A stretch of 64,000 nt of DNA, taken from Triplophysa rosa (taxonomy: Eukaryota > Chordata > Actinopteri > Cypriniformes > Nemacheilidae). Shown here piece after piece: positions 27,081-64,000 of this stretch. Each line of letters starts with the position of its first letter. Within the stretch, counting starts at the first letter, position 1. Below the pieces are notes generated by a model. It was not told where the DNA came from. It did not search any database and saw only the letters and a list, made by a program, of their open reading frames with translations. The position numbers and the translations under genes were made by a program. The stretch lies in NCBI RefSeq assembly GCF_024868665.1, contig NC_079902.1, forward strand, positions 13,823,265 through 13,887,264, read 5' to 3'.

Positions 27081-30000
27081 CATGACGTGTGTTCTTGATC
27101 GTCTCCTCCTCCATCCTACAGGTCCTCAAGACTCATTATTTTCTCTACAACCAGTATCTCTCTCTGATCTGACTTTTAAGATCTTCTAGTAGTTCTAAGC
27201 ATTTAAACATTAGCCATCCCCGTACATGCCACTTACTACTGAAGTTCTGTTAGATCATACATGCAGATGCATATGTTGATGCCATAACATAATAGGTATT
27301 TATATTATCCAGATTGACAGTAAGATGTCAATATATTTTTAAGTAAGGGGTGTTTAGATGTACAGCTGCATGTCTGCTATAGTGAGGGTTTCGACTTATT
27401 CCTGTGCCCAGCCCCAAGTCCAGACTTGTAATATGCTGGCAGATTGACCTACGGGGTGTCTTTAACCTAGTCGGAATATGAAATCCATCTGGAATGTAAT
27501 GAAGCGTACTAAATGAAGAATTCCCCACCCCAACCTGCCACATTCACCAAACAAATAGGCCATGTCAATAAATCTAAGAGAAACCTGGGGCGGTTTAATA
27601 AAAAGATTTCTCGAGGCACAAAGACTGATCACTTTTATATTTTCACTCGTTCTTTCATATTATCTTTGTGTAGAGTATTGCAGAGCATGTGTGGAATGGT
27701 TAGTTAGTTGCTATGGCAACAGACATTGAGACAGCTAGTGCCTGATTTTGCTGATACATTTTCCTGTCTCACAAGGCTGACTGTGTCTGAGTCAGGTCTG
27801 GTTTTGAAACCTCACTGTATTCAGACTAGAGGAAATAATTTAAGTCCATTTTTGTTTATAAAAAATCACGTGTTCTTGACTGTTTTGATGGGCTATAGGC
27901 CTACTGTACTTTAAGTAGCGTACTTCACTTTGCCTTACTCCTTCAGATTAATTAAATGTTAATATGCACTTTAGAGCCCTCTAGGGGTCTTGTGTATGAA
28001 CTTACACACCAAAAAAAGGTCCTACTGTAAATCATGAGGTGTGCCTTGTCACAATATAAATTACAACCATTAGAAACCATTACAACAAATCTAAAATATT
28101 TAATGGTTGTAGTGGGAATAGGTGAGATGTCCCGTTATGTCAGGTGCAAACAGCATTAAATCCTACTGGAATAAGTCCAAAAGCAAACCACATAAAGGAA
28201 AGTGTAATGGTTTTATGGGTAAAAGAACTAATTGTCCATAATGGTATTTGTAATGGAAAACAAGAAGAGAAAATAGTTTGTATTGTATTTTTTTCAGCAG
28301 GGAATCACAGATGCATGTGAAAGATTAAATAACTTTCTGCAAAAAGACTCAAGTACTGTTTCTAGGCCACACTCATGTCCTAAATTATCTGGCCAATTAC
28401 TTTGTTCATTTGTTCTATCTGAGCTGTACAGAGTGAGATCCGCCTCCACAGCAATTTGACTAATTACTGTGGAAGTGTCTCTGCCTTTGTGTAGCCAGAC
28501 AGGCCAGCGTTGAGGTGTGCTTATAAAAATCCCCCCTCATACTGTATGTTTTAATCCTCAAAGCATTCCACTCAATGCAACATATCAATACTTGACTTAT
28601 AATGTTATGCAAGCAATAAGCAACATACAGACCTCAATTGATCCTAGAGGGAGGGACAATTCAGGATGGTGTAGCGATAAATAATTTTTCAATAAGGTAA
28701 AACATCTTGAAAACTATGTGTCGACTTACTTACAAAAGCAGTGGTTTCAAACTCATTTTGAGCAGCTGGCAGTATCTTGGAGAAGTCATTCCAGTTTAAG
28801 TGTGACATTACTCGGCGTGTTTCCTTGGCCACCCACACGTCTTTGCCTCTTCATGATTCCCTTGATTGCTGTCTCACACACTGTTTCAAACAGCAAGTTT
28901 CAACCCCGCTGTTCAACTGTCCTCCCGCCCCGCAGATCACTTCACTCTATAACCTATATCACATAGACGCTGCCTAATGCAACCTGAACACACACTGTGG
29001 TGAGATGTGGGGGAGGGGTGGCGAGCTCTTCTCTGCCGTTTGCACAACCTACATATCACACACACATACAGAAAAAAATAACTGGAGCTGTTTTTTTGTA
29101 TGCTTAATTTTATAGTTTCATTTCCTTTCATCCACGCATGAGTGAAGTGAGATTGTGAGGGGTAAATTTATTTTAGGCTGAGAGTGACGATGAGGTTGCT
29201 TTCAAACACACAGATTGTCACACTGGCCTACTCTGTATGTGATAGAGCGTGCATTTGCATTAACTCATGTTTTGATATTTTAAAGGGCTACCATCTTCAA
29301 ATGGAGGCATGACAGAATTTGTTAAGGCAGGAGTGGGAAGAATGATGTGTGGAGGATGAGAACTCATTTAGTTCCTGATTCTCCCTCTCTACACATCTTA
29401 TTTTTCGTTTTAGCCTCTAAAACTGTAATGCCATGCGTAATGTTTTCCTTAAATACAAAGTTGTACAGGCAAACGCTATGTGAAACAGCTACAGGCTCTA
29501 TCATGCTATTTCAAGTGATCGAGTAAACAACAATCCACGCTGTAGAAAATGGCCATTAAAACTGAAGCAGTCTCCTTACTCACCGCATAACCTCTCCACT
29601 CATACATGCAGATTCACAATAGAAGAATGAGGAAGTAACATCTTGACAACCCACTTTATAAACTGCTATAAGCAGGAAACAAAGAACCTAGTGAAAATTT
29701 TCAAGAGAGAGAAAGTGGTATCTTTAACAAAAAAGAAAACATTTCATGAGTAAACAATTGGTTCACAATTATAAGTTTAACTTTAGAAGTTTGAGATTAA
29801 GTCAGTCCAGTACAGCATCCATACACAGCATATAAACTATATATTCCCTGATTTTAAAAGCACATATAGAAGAACACGTTTCCGCTCAAAGATTTTTTCC
29901 ATGCTGTTTGCTTATCTCCAGTTACTAGTATGATTAGAAGTTATTGCTTTAATGATTTGTAGTGAATAAAAGCCTTCCCCTTCTGGTTTGAGGTTATCCT

Positions 30001-30539
30001 CACCTTTTACTGGATAAACACAATGTCATCTTTTCATCATAAAATATTTAATTTTCCATTTATCACTTGAGTGAGCTCACTTCGTTACATTTGCAATTTA
30101 ACTCTGAAAGACCCTTCAGCTTGATATATTGTTATAGCAGCTCATGCAGTATGGAGCATGGGACGAGGGGAATGAAACTGGGACATGGTGGTTAGGGAAC
30201 TTTAAGACATTAAAAGAATGTTGCATGTTGTCTGTGCCAAAGAAATGTGAGGAACATGTTTGATATAACTGCTAACAGCTTTGTTAGATTCACCTGAGTG
30301 TTATAGCGTTTTGACAGAGACTTCATGTTGATGTAGATTCGACTCTTTTTGTTTTAAATGGAGGAAAGAAAATCAAAGGTATGGAAGTTTGGAATGGGTT
30401 GAGGGATTACATGAGATAGGGAAGAGAATTTATTTTGGTGAACTATAAATGCATTAAAGTCAACAAAAAAAGATTTTAATAATTTTTTATCTCCATCAGA
30501 TCCAATGAATTTCTTTCATTTGGTTTGCGGAGGTGAGAG
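27081..30539. other. Intergenic DNA between glrb and gria2
   Basis: A 3.5-kb interval of AT-rich DNA between two plus-strand neuronal receptor genes. I recognise no exon, RNA gene or transposon. Short reading frames here lack codon structure or known motifs. Confidence 0.5.
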
Positions 30540-30560
30540 GGATCTGTCCATGGTGCTGAA
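30540..30560 (-). promoter_or_regulatory. gria2a: RE1/NRSE (REST/NRSF-binding) element upstream of gria2
   Basis: On the minus strand the site reads TTCAGCACCATGGACAG followed by atcc. It matches the 21-bp RE1 consensus at 18 positions, including both half-sites with canonical spacing. It lies 527 bp before the gria2 ATG. REST represses neuronal genes in non-neuronal cells, and the mammalian GluR2 promoter is known to carry such a silencer, so position and gene identity support function. Confidence 0.85.
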
Positions 30561-30789
30561 GGCGGGAAATCAGTAGAGGTACACCAGACACGTAGCATTG
30601 AATGTTTGCAACAGCTGTACGTTATATTAACAAATATTACAGTGATGCCAATCTCAGATAAAATATATATTTAGCCTATATGAATGACTTTATTTATGAT
30701 AACCTGTTCTCACTGAGCCATGTGCGTGAATGGGCAGAGTTGCTGTTCGTTAGCGAGGGTATCAAAACTCGTCTGAGGGAAGCGGAGGG

Positions 30790-30899
<110 letters not shown>

Positions 30900-31007
30900 A
30901 AATCTGCATTATTTCATTCCTACAGAACTGGGACTGAGGCACGGAGTCCGCGATAGAGCACCACCTGCACAAGAGAGTCGCACTCATTTTCCAGGAACGC
31001 CTTCAAT

Positions 31008-31022
31008 ATGTTACGGATGTGA
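31008..31022 (+). promoter_or_regulatory. gria2a: gria2 upstream ORF 1 (four codons)
   Basis: ATG TTA CGG ATG TGA in the presumed 5' leader. It is relevant only if transcription starts upstream of 31008. Mammalian GRIA2 leaders also contain upstream ORFs that restrain translation. Confidence 0.4.
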
Positions 31023-31064
31023 GAGAACACTGTGTAAACGAGAACGTTTTCTTTTATACAGTGG

Positions 31065-31086
31065 ATGAAGATACGGTGTCGTGGAG

Positions 31087-31100
<14 letters not shown>
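31065..31100 (+). promoter_or_regulatory. gria2a: gria2 upstream ORF 2 overlapping the main start
   Basis: An 11-codon out-of-frame ORF that begins 22 bases before the gria2 ATG (31087) and terminates at TAA 31098-31100, 11 bases after that ATG. Ribosomes initiating here would pass the main start. It is called from sequence alone. Confidence 0.45.
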
Positions 31101-62744
<31,644 letters not shown>

Positions 62745-64000
62745 TTGATAAGAACCTGCCGAGTGCCTTACACAATGGTTTCTCTCCGGTGTCTCCCTCT
62801 ACCCGATCTCCTGCCTTTCTTCGTGGAGGATGGAGGCCTCATTTGATGTCATAGAGACATAATCCGTCCTTGGCCCTTTACAACAAAAGATGCACTCTCC
62901 TATTGGAATTACACCAACTAACACAAAGACACTCACTTATCGAGCTGATGACATCTATTCCCCGTAACGGATATTTTTGATGACAAACTTGACGTGAACG
63001 TGAAGCTCACAGAAGCTTTGTGATGTGCGGGGACAGGAGAAGTCAATCAAGTACGTCTGTGTTCGTAGCTGACGCCACCCGATGTCTGTTTCAGCTCAAG
63101 CACACTTTAAATAGTCTGTTTTATTAAGGAAATGAACAAAAAAGTCTATTAAAAAAGTATTTTTATGTATTTTCACAAAAATGGCTTTTAAATAAATCTG
63201 CTTACATACCAGTTACTTAAACCTGTAAACCATAATCTCTACATACTTTTAAGAGCTTAGCTACTAGTTTCACATTTTGATGCCAAATATGTTGCTTATA
63301 TTGTAATTTATTAGTCATCTAAAGTCTGATATATTCATTAACATTTTGGTGTTGATATGAAATATCTAGCAATGCTTGACGTTTAAAATCTGTTTGAAAA
63401 GTGGGTGCCGCAGTTGTTATCTTTCTTTCATCGACTTGTTTGGTTTTAAGAATCTGTTCGTACTTTTGTTTTTTATAACCAGGGTAGCGATTATTATATT
63501 AAAAGATAAAATGTTTACAATATGAACATAAAAAATGATTTTTAAAAATGAAAAAGAGAAGTACCTATTGTATTATTGCATATGTTTTGCCGTGAAATGA
63601 ATAGAAGCATACACATCAACAAAATGCTCTGTTAAAAATGCCAAATAATTAAGTGTGCCAAAATTATTGACAAATATAGTCATATACTAATCTGTTATCT
63701 ATGTGAATGTAATCAATACATTCTGTAAGTTTTGTTAGTAAAATGTACAGTTGGATGGTATACACAGTGATTTATCAAGGATTTTACTTAATTTATTATT
63801 AGCTTATTAGTAATACTCTTTTCCCCCATTTTTAAAAAAACATTTTAGCATAAGCACCACAATATGACATCATATGGCTCATTATTTTACTCTGCATCTT
63901 GAATTTTTTTTTTCATTTTTTAATTAATGCAAAGAATATCCAGTTAAAATATTCTTTTCTTGTCAGCAAATTCCGTATTAAAGGGTAAAGCATTTGCACT
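62745..64000 (+). other. gria2a: gria2a 3' UTR (continues past window)
   Basis: AT-rich sequence with possible AATAAA signals, such as 63191-63196, and no coding structure. For the short-tail transcript, 62076-62579 is also 3' UTR if not spliced out. The true end cannot be placed. Confidence 0.5.

Overview
This window is vertebrate, almost certainly teleost and probably cypriniform, nuclear DNA. The genes have GT-AG introns, and their proteins match the vertebrate platelet-derived growth factor C (PDGFC), glycine-receptor beta and AMPA-receptor GluA2 families. The repeats are typical of fish: two DIRS-type tyrosine-recombinase retrotransposons, short hAT-like elements with 8-bp target duplications, TTAA-flanked foldback (Angel-like) elements, an L2-type LINE tail and a probable solo LTR. 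No bacterial, phage or CRISPR feature was seen.

Layout. (1) 1-1.7 kb, minus strand: exon 1 of pdgfc (signal peptide), with the rest of that gene beyond the left edge. (2) 1.7-6.6 kb: the shared upstream interval between divergent pdgfc and glrb, with a GT microsatellite, a perfect 19-bp hairpin and an L2 LINE 3' end. (3) 6.4-27.1 kb, plus strand: glrb, with a probable non-coding first exon near 6.5 kb and nine coding exons (10123-26515, 493 residues). Its intron between coding exons 4 and 5 carries a complete-length but decayed DIRS element (17129-22300). (4) 27.1-30.5 kb: the glrb-gria2 intergenic interval. (5) 30.5-64 kb, plus strand: gria2 with an RE1/NRSE-type REST site 527 bp before the ATG, a 105-bp GA microsatellite, short upstream ORFs, and coding exons 31087-62744. 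The gene includes adjacent flop and flip exons, the ADAR R/G hairpin at the exon 13 donor, and two alternative C-termini. Its intron 6 holds a second DIRS element on the minus strand (49717-55094) that appears nested in an older DNA transposon.

How the genes relate. The order pdgfc - glrb - gria2, with pdgfc divergent, is the same as on human chromosome 4q32, so this is an ancient linkage of two neuronal ionotropic receptor genes. glrb encodes the gephyrin-binding subunit of inhibitory glycine receptors. gria2 encodes the AMPA subunit that sets calcium permeability.

The most notable observation is that the gria2 Q/R-site codon is AGA (arginine) in the genome. The calcium-blocking arginine that mammals make by RNA editing of a glutamine codon is hard-wired here. 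The separate R/G editing hairpin is still well preserved. The hard-wired arginine suggests the teleost 'a' (alpha) paralogue, so the gene is called gria2a.

The window is not a single new 'system'. Its interest lies in regulatory and RNA-editing biology and in well-preserved transposon architecture.
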